From positions 372,001 through 436,000 of the forward strand of contig NZ_JABWRB020000002.1 of the NCBI RefSeq assembly GCF_014268745.2: a stretch of DNA of 64,000 bases, in the 5' to 3' direction. This DNA comes from Pseudomonas zanjanensis (lineage in GTDB: Bacteria; Pseudomonadota; Gammaproteobacteria; Pseudomonadales; Pseudomonadaceae). The notes under the pieces are model-generated. The model was given only the letters and a program-made list of their open reading frames with translations. It did no database searches and was not told the origin of the DNA. Each line of letters opens with the position of its first letter. Within the stretch, counting starts at the first letter, position 1. Shown here piece after piece: positions 26,004 to 33,425 of this stretch. The position numbers and the translations under genes were made by a program.

Positions 26004-27257
26004 TTAGATAAACGCTTCGGCCAGCGGCGCAGTCATGGGGTGCGGCAACAGCCGCGGCTGACTTTTGGACGAATCGGACAGAAAAATGGAGGTGTCTTTC
26101 AAACCGCTGCCGGTGATCAGGATCACGGCGGTTTGCGGGGTGTCGGGGTGTGTTTCTGCGTACTTGAGCAGGCCGGCGAAGGCACTGGCGGCGCCGGCTT
26201 CCGGAAACACGCCGGTGCTGGCGGCCAATCGAGAGGCGGCGGCGACAATGCTTGGGTCGCTGACGCAGATGAACTCGCCGCCACTGGCCGTTACCGCGCG
26301 CATGGCCTTGAGGCGATCACGCGGCAGCGCCACGTTGATGCTGCTGGCCAGGCTGGTGGGCGGCAGGCGTTCGGTTTGTCGCATCGAGCGGTCGTAGCGC
26401 CAGGCGCGATACATGAAGTTGCTGTGCTCGGCCTGAACGCCGATCAGGCGCGGAATGCGTTCGATCCAACCCAGTTGCAGCAGGTCGAAAAAGCCTTTGT
26501 AGACCGAGCCCAGGATGCAGCCATTGCCGACGGGCACGAACACCAGGTCCGGCACCTGCCAGTTGAGCTGTTCGCACATCTCGAAGGCGACGGTTTTCTT
26601 GCCTTCGCTCATGTACGAGTTGATCCCGGTGGTGCGGTTGTACCAGCCGTGTTTTTCGCAGGCGTCGAGGCATTGTTCGAAGGCTTCGTCGTATTGCCCG
26701 TCGACCAGCACGATCTCGGCGCCATAGCCCTGCATCTGCGCGAGCTTTTCCCGGGGCGCGCTCTTGGGCAGGTAAATGACGTTGTGCAAGCCCAGGCTGG
26801 CGCTCATCCCGGCCAATGCCGAAGCCGCATTGCCGGTGCTGGCCACCGCCACGGTGCGCGCACCGGATTGCATGGCGTGGGCCACCGCCAGCGCGCTGGC
26901 GCGATCCTTCAATGACCCGGTCGGTTGCCGCGATTCGTCTTTTACGTAGACTTTGATCCGGGCACCCTTGCCGAGCAATTCCGGGCGCGAGTACAGCGGC
27001 GTATTGCCCACCAGTAACGGTGGAATGAACTGCGTCGAGCTCAACGGCATCAAGCGGTCATAGCGCCACATGCCACGGGCGTGGTCATGGGCCAGGCTGT
27101 CCCGGGACCATTCGCGCTTGAGTGTGGGGTAGTCGTAAAGCGCATCCAGGGCACCATCGATTTGGCAATGAGGACAGTAGTAGCTGACCTCATGGAGCTG
27201 GTAGCTTCGATCGCAAGCCAGGCACTGCAATACATACGCTCTGTACGAATTTTTCAT
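26004..27257 (-). CDS. Threonine synthase-like PLP-dependent enzyme with N-terminal zinc ribbon
   Basis: A 417-residue fold-type II PLP enzyme. The N-terminus has CLACDRSYQ and YYCPHCQ, a four-cysteine zinc ribbon seen in class-II threonine synthase-like proteins. The PLP lysine is in PTGSLKDRAS, and GNGCILGSVYKG with ASTGNAASALAG makes the phosphate cup. Start at 27257 (GAGGG site); the in-frame upstream ATG at 27332 is rejected. Threonine synthases convert O-phosphohomoserine to threonine. In this catabolic-looking operon the enzyme may instead act as a lyase or dehydratase on a beta-substituted amino acid. Confidence 0.88.
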   Translation of the reverse strand: MKNSYRAYVLQCLACDRSYQLHEVSYYCPHCQIDGALDALYDYPTLKREWSRDSLAHDHARGMWRYDRLMPLSSTQFIPPLLVGNTPLYSRPELLGKGARIKVYVKDESRQPTGSLKDRASALAVAHAMQSGARTVAVASTGNAASALAGMSASLGLHNVIYLPKSAPREKLAQMQGYGAEIVLVDGQYDEAFEQCLDACEKHGWYNRTTGINSYMSEGKKTVAFEMCEQLNWQVPDLVFVPVGNGCILGSVYKGFFDLLQLGWIERIPRLIGVQAEHSNFMYRAWRYDRSMRQTERLPPTSLASSINVALPRDRLKAMRAVTASGGEFICVSDPSIVAAASRLAASTGVFPEAGAASAFAGLLKYAETHPDTPQTAVILITGSGLKDTSIFLSDSSKSQPRLLPHPMTAPLAEAFI

Positions 27258-27351
27258 GGTCACCCTCTGAAAGTACGCTGTGCTGGTGCTTTCCTTGCCA
27301 ACGTCGGTCCGGCGCACCGGACCGACGGGCACTCCGCTGGCAGCAGGTGTT

Positions 27352-28014
27352 TCAGATCACCATGATGGCGTCGATGGCGACCAGGGTATTGCGGGCCAGC
27401 GCACTGGCGCCGGCGGCGTTGACCACGATGGCGCTTTGCAGCTGCTGGCCGTCCCGGATGTGCAAGCGCCAATGCCCGTCGCGATATTCGCCACGCAGCA
27501 CTTCGGTCTCGCGCTTGACCACGCCACCGCGGGCACGCAACCCGCTGAGGTAGGCACCGTGAATGCCGTGCACATCCAGGTCGAAGGCGCTGGGCTCGTA
27601 GATCCCGGCACTCCAGGTGCCTTCGGCGAGGTAGGGGACCAGTTCCTGTACTTGCTTGTCGTCGAGCAACTCGGCCGTAGGCACTTGGCCCGATACGGCG
27701 CTGAAACGCGCTTTGAGTTTGTCCACCCGTGCCGCCTGGGCCACGATCAATGCGCCCCGTGGCGCCCAGAGTGGATGCTCGGCCAGACCTTCGGGCGGAT
27801 TCTCGAAAAAGCGCCGGGACGCGCAGGTCAGCGAACGGATCTGCTGGTTGCCGTAGCTTTCCATCGAGATCGCGGCCGAACGCCCCGTGGTGTGGTAGGC
27901 CAGTTGTTGTTCCTGTTCGAGCAGGCAGACGCTGCCATGGGCCGCCAGTTCATAAGCGACTGAGACGCCGGCGATGCCGCCACCGACCGCGATGAAGTCG
28001 TAACGAGCAGTCAT
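27352..28014 (-). pseudogene. Truncated FAD-dependent amine/amino-acid oxidoreductase (DAO family) with a RidA-like tail
   Basis: A 220-codon reading frame. The N-terminal FAD site is DFIAVGGGIAGVSVAYELAA, followed by LEQEQQLAYHTTGRSAA, and the frame continues homologous to DAO-family oxidases through VVNAAGA. It then ends after SALARNTLVAIDAIMVI. Intact relatives are about 370 residues, so the C-terminal substrate and FAD-lid half is missing. The last residues resemble the C-terminus of RidA enamine/imine deaminases (ALAR-x-x-LVEIDAI pattern). I infer a deletion that joined an oxidase gene to a following ridA gene, removing most of both. It might still be translated (28011-28014 overlaps benE) but is unlikely to be an active oxidase. 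Confidence 0.65.
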
Positions 28015-29216
28015 GGTCGGCTGCCCTCGGCGATAACGGCGGCTTTGCTTTCCCGGGTGTAGGTCAGCACGAAATGCGCCACGAGACCAAAGATCAGCCC
28101 CCAGAACGCGGCGGCCAAGCCGAGGAAACTCATGCCCGAAGCGGTGACCAGAAAGGTGATCAGCGCGGCTTCCCGTTGCTTCTCATCCGCCATGGCGCCG
28201 GTCAGCCCGGCACTGATCGCGCCAAACAGGGCGAGGCCGGCGAGGGAGGCGATCAATTCTTTCGGCAGGGCGGAAAACACCGAGGCCAGGGTCGCGCCGA
28301 AAGTGCCCATCAGGATGTAGAACACCCCGCAGGCAATCCCGGCGATGTAGCGTTTGTCGCGGTCCTCGTGGGCTTCGCGGCCGGTGCAGATCGCGGCGGT
28401 AATGGCCGCCAGGTTAAGACCGTGGGACCCGAACGGGGCCATCAGGGCCGAGCCAATCGCGGTGACCGAAATGATCGAGCGCGCCGGCGTGTTATAGCCC
28501 GAGGTGCGCAATACGGCCATGCCGGGCACGTACTGGCCGGTCAAGGTCACCAGCGCCAATGGCAGGCCGATGTTGATGATCGCGTGCCAGCTCCATTCAG
28601 GCGCGATGAAGACCGGGTGAGCCACGGCGATGGTGATCGAGGTGCTGTTGAGTTCACCGAACGAGGCGGCCACCGCGCAGCCGATGATCAGCACCGACAG
28701 GATGGTGTAGCGTGGCGAGAATCGCTTGAAGACCAGGTACGCCGCGATCATTGCCAGCACCATCGCCGGCTGCAGCTTGATCGACGTGAACAGCTCGGCG
28801 CCGAAGCGGAACAGAATGCCGGCGAGCATGGCGGCGGCAATGGCCTTGGGCAGGCGACTCATCAACTTGTCGAACGCCCCGGACAAACCGACCACGGCGA
28901 TGATCACCGACGCCACCACATAGGCACCGATGGCCTGGGGCAGGGTCACGGTGGGCAGCATTGACACCAGCAGCGCCGCCCCCGGTGTGGACCATGCGGT
29001 GATGACCGGGACACGCAGGCGCCAGCTCAAGAGGAGGCCGGTAATCCCGCTGCCGATGGAAATGGCCCAGATCCACGAAGACACCACGTCGTTGGGCAGG
29101 TGCGCTTCCTTGGCTGCCTGGAACACGATGATGAGCGGGCCGGCGTAGGAAATGATCACGGCGATGAAGCCCGCGATGACCGCTGACAGGGATAGATCCT
29201 TTCTGAATGTGTCCAT
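28011..29216 (-). CDS. BenE-family (benzoate/H+ symporter-like) transporter
   Basis: A 401-residue inner-membrane transporter with about 12 hydrophobic segments, starting MDTFRKDLSLSAVIAGFIAV. Family motifs include ITAWSTPGAALL and PFGSHGLNLAAITAAICTG. BenE proteins import benzoate or related small acids with protons. Because the downstream genes are PLP enzymes and an amine oxidase remnant, this one more likely imports an amino-acid-like compound. First gene of the minus-strand operon, sharing the intergenic region with the MocR regulator. ATGA overlap with the next gene. Confidence 0.9.
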   Translation of the reverse strand: MDTFRKDLSLSAVIAGFIAVIISYAGPLIIVFQAAKEAHLPNDVVSSWIWAISIGSGITGLLLSWRLRVPVITAWSTPGAALLVSMLPTVTLPQAIGAYVVASVIIAVVGLSGAFDKLMSRLPKAIAAAMLAGILFRFGAELFTSIKLQPAMVLAMIAAYLVFKRFSPRYTILSVLIIGCAVAASFGELNSTSITIAVAHPVFIAPEWSWHAIINIGLPLALVTLTGQYVPGMAVLRTSGYNTPARSIISVTAIGSALMAPFGSHGLNLAAITAAICTGREAHEDRDKRYIAGIACGVFYILMGTFGATLASVFSALPKELIASLAGLALFGAISAGLTGAMADEKQREAALITFLVTASGMSFLGLAAAFWGLIFGLVAHFVLTYTRESKAAVIAEGSRP

Positions 29217-29255
29217 GATGTCTCGACTTGGCGCGGCAGGAGCGCGCAGTGGGGG

Positions 29256-29470
29256 ATTGAGTCGATTGCTTCGATTCGCAATCAGTGTATTTGAATGGAT
29301 TGAGTTGATTCAATAGGGGGCGGGATTGTTACGAGATATTTTTCTGATATCACGGGGCTATTTTGCAATTTATTGCAGATAATTGATTGATTTATATAGA
29401 TATTATTTGTTGTAAAATTTCTTTAATTCACGCTGATAAACAATTCAATAATCGCATCAATCGACTCAAT
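29256..29470. promoter_or_regulatory. Candidate MocR operator sites between benE-like and mocR genes
   Basis: ATTGAGTCGAT (29256-29266) lies 40 bases upstream of the transporter start, and its exact reverse complement ATCGACTCAAT (29460-29470) lies 88 bases upstream of the MocR start. Between them sits ATTGAGTTGATTCAAT (29299-29314), a further degenerate copy. MocR/PdxR proteins bind repeated sites in such divergent promoters. The rest of 29217-29557 is AT-rich promoter-type DNA with no gene. Confidence 0.7.
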
Positions 29471-29557
29471 GGATCGAGTGCGTCGAATTATTAGTTGCCT
29501 AACCTCCATGTGATATGCTCGGATATTCATCATTTCTACGATGGGCAGTGATCATTC

Positions 29558-30949
29558 ATGTGGGTTCCCCAGCTAAGCGAGTTCAGCCAGCCGATGTATC
29601 TGTCGATTGCCGATGCGTTGGCGCGCGATATCAACAACGGCGTACTGAACGAGGGTGATCGCCTGCCGACCTTGCGAGAGCTGGCCACCACCTTGAATGT
29701 CACGCCAGGTACCATCAGTCGGGCGTACAGCGAAGCCCATCGGCGTCGGCTGGTGCAGGGGGAAGTGGGACGTGGCACTTATGTGCTCAACCAGAAGCAG
29801 CTGGAGCTGCCGGCCAGTAACAGCGCGTCCGCGCCGCTGAACCTGGGGCAGTCCGAACTGCTCGACCTTTCGATCATCAAGCCCTATAGCGAGACGCTGG
29901 AGTACTGGTTGCGCGGCGCGCTGGTGGGCATGGCCAAAAGCACCGATTTCGCCCGCGCGCTCGATTACGCGCCGGACGGCGGCCACCCGGCCCATCGCGA
30001 GGCGGGGGCGCAATGGTTGCGTCATTCATTGCCCGACGCGCAATGGCAGCAAGTGGTGATTACCGCCGGGGCCCAGCATGGCTTGATGGTCGCGATGAGC
30101 GCCCTGACCAACGCTGGCGACCTGGTGCTCTGCGAGGCGCTGTGCTACCCGGGCATCATTTCCCTGGCCCACGGTCTTGAGCGTCGCCTGCGTGGCGTGC
30201 CGATGGATGACGAAGGCATCATTCCCGAAGCCTTGCGCGAGCTGTGCCTGCGGGAGAAGCCGGCGATGCTGGTCTGCGTGGCGACCTGCCAGAACCCGAC
30301 GGCGGCGATCATGTCGCAGAAACGTCGGGCCCAGATTGCCGCGCTGGCCGAGGAATTCGACTTCATCATCCTGGACGATGACATCTACGGCTTCCTGGCC
30401 ACCGATCCGTCGATCAAACCCCTGTCGGCCTTTGCGCCGGATCGCTCGGTTTACCTGACCAGCCTGTCGAAATCGGTCATGCCGGCGCTGCGCATTGGTT
30501 ACATCTACAGTCCGCCGAAATTGCTCTCGCGCCTGACGTCGATGGTGCGCAGCAGTGTGTGGATGCCGTCGCCGTTGACTGCGCAACTGGCCAGCAACGT
30601 GATTACCGAAGGCCTGGACAAGAAATTGATCCGCATCCAGCGCAACGAGGCGGCGGGGCGGCAAGCGATCGCTCGGGAAATCTTCGCCAATTTCGAGCTC
30701 AAGACCCAGCCGTATTCCTATCACGTCTGGTTGACGCTGCCCGAGCCGTGGACGAGCGACGAGTTCACCATGCTCGCCCGGGCCAACGGCGTATTGGTGC
30801 TCAGTGGCACCCAGTTCCAGGCTGAGCGTTCAGGCACCACCCGGTGCGTGCGGCTGGTGCTGATGTCGCCCACCAGCCAGGACGAACTGCGCTTCGCCCT
30901 GACCAAATTGGCCAGCCTGATCGATTCAGATCCGCGTCGTTATTACTAA
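29558..30949 (+). CDS. MocR-type (GntR plus aminotransferase) transcriptional regulator
   Basis: A 463-residue MocR regulator. The GntR winged helix at the N-terminus (PMYLSIADALARDINNGVLN, then LPTLRELATTLNVTPGTISR) is linked to a fold-type I aminotransferase domain. That domain has AQHGLMVAMSAL, CQNPTAAIM and the PLP lysine in SLSKSVMPALRIGY. Known: MocR proteins sense PLP or its adduct with an amino compound. It faces the transporter/threonine synthase-like/SHMT operon, and shared inverted repeats (29256-29470) suggest direct control. An ATG at 29558 gives the full GntR domain. Confidence 0.93.
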   Translation: MWVPQLSEFSQPMYLSIADALARDINNGVLNEGDRLPTLRELATTLNVTPGTISRAYSEAHRRRLVQGEVGRGTYVLNQKQLELPASNSASAPLNLGQSELLDLSIIKPYSETLEYWLRGALVGMAKSTDFARALDYAPDGGHPAHREAGAQWLRHSLPDAQWQQVVITAGAQHGLMVAMSALTNAGDLVLCEALCYPGIISLAHGLERRLRGVPMDDEGIIPEALRELCLREKPAMLVCVATCQNPTAAIMSQKRRAQIAALAEEFDFIILDDDIYGFLATDPSIKPLSAFAPDRSVYLTSLSKSVMPALRIGYIYSPPKLLSRLTSMVRSSVWMPSPLTAQLASNVITEGLDKKLIRIQRNEAAGRQAIAREIFANFELKTQPYSYHVWLTLPEPWTSDEFTMLARANGVLVLSGTQFQAERSGTTRCVRLVLMSPTSQDELRFALTKLASLIDSDPRRYY

Positions 30950-31018
30950 AAAGATCGCAGCCTTCGGCAGCTCCTACACGGTGTTCCACGTAGGGCTGCC
31001 GAAGGCTGCGATCTTTTT
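30948..31018. terminator. Bidirectional intrinsic terminator
   Basis: Perfect 24-base arms (30948-30971 and 30995-31018), starting AAAAAGATCGCAGCC and ending GGCTGCGATCTTTTT, give a T-run on either strand. It serves the MocR gene and the convergent yebG. A part of the same sequence (GATCGCAGCC...GGCAGCTCCTAC) recurs at 32568, showing a dispersed repeat family. Confidence 0.92.
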
Positions 31019-31020
31019 GG

Positions 31021-31281
31021 TTATTCGTCCGACGGGTTGAGCAGTTCGGACAAGGCGTCCGGCTGGCTCTTGAATGCCTTGGCGAACACATCGCGATTTT
31101 TCGCCATGTAGATCCCGGCTTCCTCGACCTGCTGCTCGCTTAGCGATGGAACGGCTTTTTGCAACACTTCGGCCAGCAATTCGGCGAGTTCCAGCATTTT
31201 GTCATGACGGTCAGCTTCGGCTTTATCCATGAACAAGCGCTCCAGATCTCGGCTGCTGCGGTATACCACTTCGACGGCCAT
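31021..31281 (-). CDS. yebG: YebG-family DNA damage-inducible protein
   Basis: An 86-residue protein beginning MAVEVVYRSSRDLERLFMDK and containing KAEADRHDKMLELAELLAE and EEAGIYMAKNRDVFAKAF, the conserved YebG pattern. YebG is part of the SOS regulon in E. coli, with no firmly known biochemical role. The perfect LexA box upstream (31325-31340) supports both the gene call and its regulation. Last gene before the shared terminator. Confidence 0.95.
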   Translation of the reverse strand: MAVEVVYRSSRDLERLFMDKAEADRHDKMLELAELLAEVLQKAVPSLSEQQVEEAGIYMAKNRDVFAKAFKSQPDALSELLNPSDE

Positions 31282-31324
31282 TCACCACCTCACATGCCTT
31301 CACATTGGTTTGTCTTTGCGACTA

Positions 31325-31340
31325 CTGTATTTATATACAG
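31325..31340 (-). promoter_or_regulatory. LexA (SOS) box of yebG
   Basis: CTGTATTTATATACAG is a CTG-N10-CAG match and almost fully palindromic. It lies 44 bases upstream of the yebG start. Confidence 0.95.
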
Positions 31341-31451
31341 GCAAAAGAATAAGCGAATCCTCTTGCTTTGGATAGTGGCTTTTTAATGTAGACCGATTTC
31401 GGCATGTGAGCGCCAAGATGATGTGGACAAAGCTTGGGTAGGAGCAAGCCT

Positions 31452-31476
31452 TGTGGGAGCAAAGCTTGCTCGCGAT
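31452..31476. repeat. Single REP sequence (GTGGGAGCAAAGC type)
   Basis: TGTGGGAGCAAAGCTTGCTC followed by GCGAT, without an inverted partner. Apart from this copy and the SOS box, the stretch 31282-31617 between yebG and psiE shows only a TAAGGA ribosome-binding site. Confidence 0.8.
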
Positions 31477-31617
31477 CAGGCCGCATGAAGCTTCCAAAGT
31501 GCCGCATACCAGCCTATCGCCATCTCACCCTCACTCGCTGGCCTTTTTTCTGCATGCAGAACAACCGTCACGTCCAACCCGCATCATCCGGTCGAACCGA
31601 CCTAAGGAAACTACATC

Positions 31618-32118
31618 GTGAAAATCAACTGGGCCGAGAACCTGCGCCAGAACGTCCATCAGCTGGCCGAGTCCCTGGGAAACCTCTTCGTCGAGACCTT
31701 CCACTACCTGGCGCTGTTCGCCATCGGTGCGGTGACCGCGTGGGCGGCGGTGATGGAGTTCTTGCAGATGCTCGAGGCGGGGCACATCAAGATCGATGAC
31801 ATCCTGCTGCTGTTCATCTACCTGGAATTGGGGGCGATGGTCGGGATCTACTTCAAGACCAACCACATGCCGGTGCGATTCCTGATCTACGTGGCGATTA
31901 CCGCGCTGACGCGGCTGCTGATTTCCAACGTTTCCCACCACAGCCCGCCCGACCTGGGGATCATCTATTTGTGCGGTGGCATCTTGCTGCTGGCGTTTTC
32001 GATCCTGGTGGTGCGCTACGCTTCGTCGCAGTTCCCCTCGGTGAAAATCGAGCACCCGCACCGCAAGGTTGGCGCGGGTTCCAGCGAGCATGCCGAAGTG
32101 GAGAAAGGCGAAATCTAG
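31618..32118 (+). CDS. psiE: PsiE-family phosphate-starvation-inducible membrane protein
   Basis: A 166-residue inner-membrane protein with four hydrophobic segments (LALFAIGAVTAWAAV, ILLLFIYLELGAMVGIY, FLIYVAITALTRLLI, LGIIYLCGGILLLAFSILVV), in the PsiE order, and with FKTNHMPVRF between helices 2 and 3. The start is GTG after TAAGGA. PsiE is phosphate-starvation inducible in E. coli; a clear Pho box was not identified here. Overlaps the convergent DUF3509 gene by 4 bases. Confidence 0.9.
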   Translation: MKINWAENLRQNVHQLAESLGNLFVETFHYLALFAIGAVTAWAAVMEFLQMLEAGHIKIDDILLLFIYLELGAMVGIYFKTNHMPVRFLIYVAITALTRLLISNVSHHSPPDLGIIYLCGGILLLAFSILVVRYASSQFPSVKIEHPHRKVGAGSSEHAEVEKGEI

Positions 32119-32432
32119 ATCCCGGCGGCCGAGGGCGCCGGCCCCTGTGCATGCGGCGGTGGCAGCTTGATGTTGTCACCGCCGGTCATGGCTTCGAGGA
32201 TGGCCACGGCGCTGTGGCCCTGCTCGATGGCGATGCCGAACTGAATGCTTTGCACCAGGCGTTTGAGCCGCTCCGGGTCGTTGCGCTGCTGGGCGCTGAT
32301 CATGCGTTTGGCGACGATGCGCCCGCTCTTGGACAGGGTCAGCATGATGCTGCCATCCAGTCCCTGGATACTCAGGTTGATTTGATAATGCGGCGCAAAA
32401 GCGTCGGTAATGAGCTGAAAAGGGTTGTCCAT
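32115..32432 (-). CDS. DUF3509 domain protein
   Basis: A 105-residue protein: MDNPFQLITDAFAPHYQINL, then LTLSKSGRIVAKRMISAQQR and LVQSIQFGIAIEQGH. These are the conserved features of DUF3509, a small Pseudomonas-restricted family of unknown role. No signal peptide. It is convergent with psiE and overlaps its last 4 bases. Confidence 0.8.
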   Translation of the reverse strand: MDNPFQLITDAFAPHYQINLSIQGLDGSIMLTLSKSGRIVAKRMISAQQRNDPERLKRLVQSIQFGIAIEQGHSAVAILEAMTGGDNIKLPPPHAQGPAPSAAGI

Positions 32433-32929
32433 GATGCGTCACCGCCTGATTGAACGTGCAGTTGTTGACCGGCCGTGATCGGGATTAGTTCGCAATACCG
32501 GACCATCGGCCATTCCATGATCGTGTTCATCTGAAGGTTCCTGGGGCCAGGCAGGCTTCAAAATCAAAGATCGCAGCCTGCGGCAGCTCCTACAGGGAGT
32601 TAGCAAGGTGCATGCCGGAAAAAACGTCGGACAATGATCCCGGTGCCCAAGCGCCAAACGCTCTGGAATGCGGCTGCCCGTTTCGGGGCAATAACGTGCG
32701 GATGTTCGTTGACGGTGCAGGCGTGGAGGTGATTTGCAGCGGGTAGGCAGGGCGGGGCAACTCCCGACATTAACAGCGCTTTTGCCCGTTGTCCGGCTTT
32801 ATTTGCATATGAATATTTATCTTTTTTTAGGGCTTGAATTGTTCTTCCGCCAGCCCGACTCTGTATTCAAGGGGCCGCTGCGCTAACGTCGACGGCCCCC
32901 GGCGAGCTAGCTGAAATAAGGGATGAACT
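32433..32929. other. Gene-free stretch between DUF3509 and HPF-like genes
   Basis: About 500 bases. It contains a copy of the dispersed element GATCGCAGCCTGCGGCAGCTC-type at 32568-32600, without the paired arm seen at 30948, and an AT-rich block (TTTGCATATGAATATTTATC) at about 32799-32820 that may contain the promoter of the next gene. I see no RNA gene or coding frame with family likeness. Confidence 0.4.
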
Positions 32930-33340
32930 ATGCAAATCCAAGTCAACAGCGATAACCATATTCAAAGCAGCATCCGACTGGAGGAGTGGGTACGTACTAC
33001 CATCGAAAGCACGCTCGAACGTTACGAAGAAGACCTGACACGGGTCGAGGTTCATTTGCGCGATGAGAACGGCGACAAGCCCGGCCCTCATGACCTGCGT
33101 TGCCAGCTTGAAGCACGGCCAAAGGGCCATCAGCCGATTTCCGTGACCCACAAGGCCGATTCGCTGGAACTGGCGATCGAAGGTGCAGCCACCAAACTTG
33201 AAAGTGCACTGGAGCATTTGTTCGGCAAACTGCGCGGCAAGCGCGCCGCCACCAAAGGTCCGACCGACTCGATTGCCCTGGCTGATGCCATGCTGGAAGA
33301 AGAATTCCTGGAGAACGAGCGGGCCGCACTCAACGGCTAA
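32930..33340 (+). CDS. HPF/RaiA-family ribosome-associated protein
   Basis: A 136-residue protein whose first about 100 residues have the S30AE fold: MQIQVNSDNHIQSSIRLEEW, TRVEVHLRDENGDK, HQPISVTHKADSLELAIEGA. Family members bind the small ribosomal subunit and silence ribosomes during stress or stationary phase. The tail IALADAMLEEEFLENERAAL is not the dimerisation domain of long HPF, so it is a short form with an unrelated acidic extension. Strong AAGGGATG ribosome-binding site. A terminator follows. Confidence 0.88.
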   Translation: MQIQVNSDNHIQSSIRLEEWVRTTIESTLERYEEDLTRVEVHLRDENGDKPGPHDLRCQLEARPKGHQPISVTHKADSLELAIEGAATKLESALEHLFGKLRGKRAATKGPTDSIALADAMLEEEFLENERAALNG

Positions 33341-33369
33341 GCACGATCACTTAAAAATACTCACCGAAC

Positions 33370-33397
33370 AAACGGGCCTGCAATCGCAGGCCCGTTT
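33370..33397. terminator. Intrinsic terminator between HPF-like gene and fecA
   Basis: AAACGGGCCTG (33370-33380), 6-base loop, CAGGCCCGTTT (33387-33397). It lies between convergent genes and could act for both strands, although its T-tracts are short (TTTCGTTT on the plus strand). Confidence 0.78.
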
Positions 33398-33425
33398 CGT
33401 TTCAGCTATCCACCGCGACCCCGAG

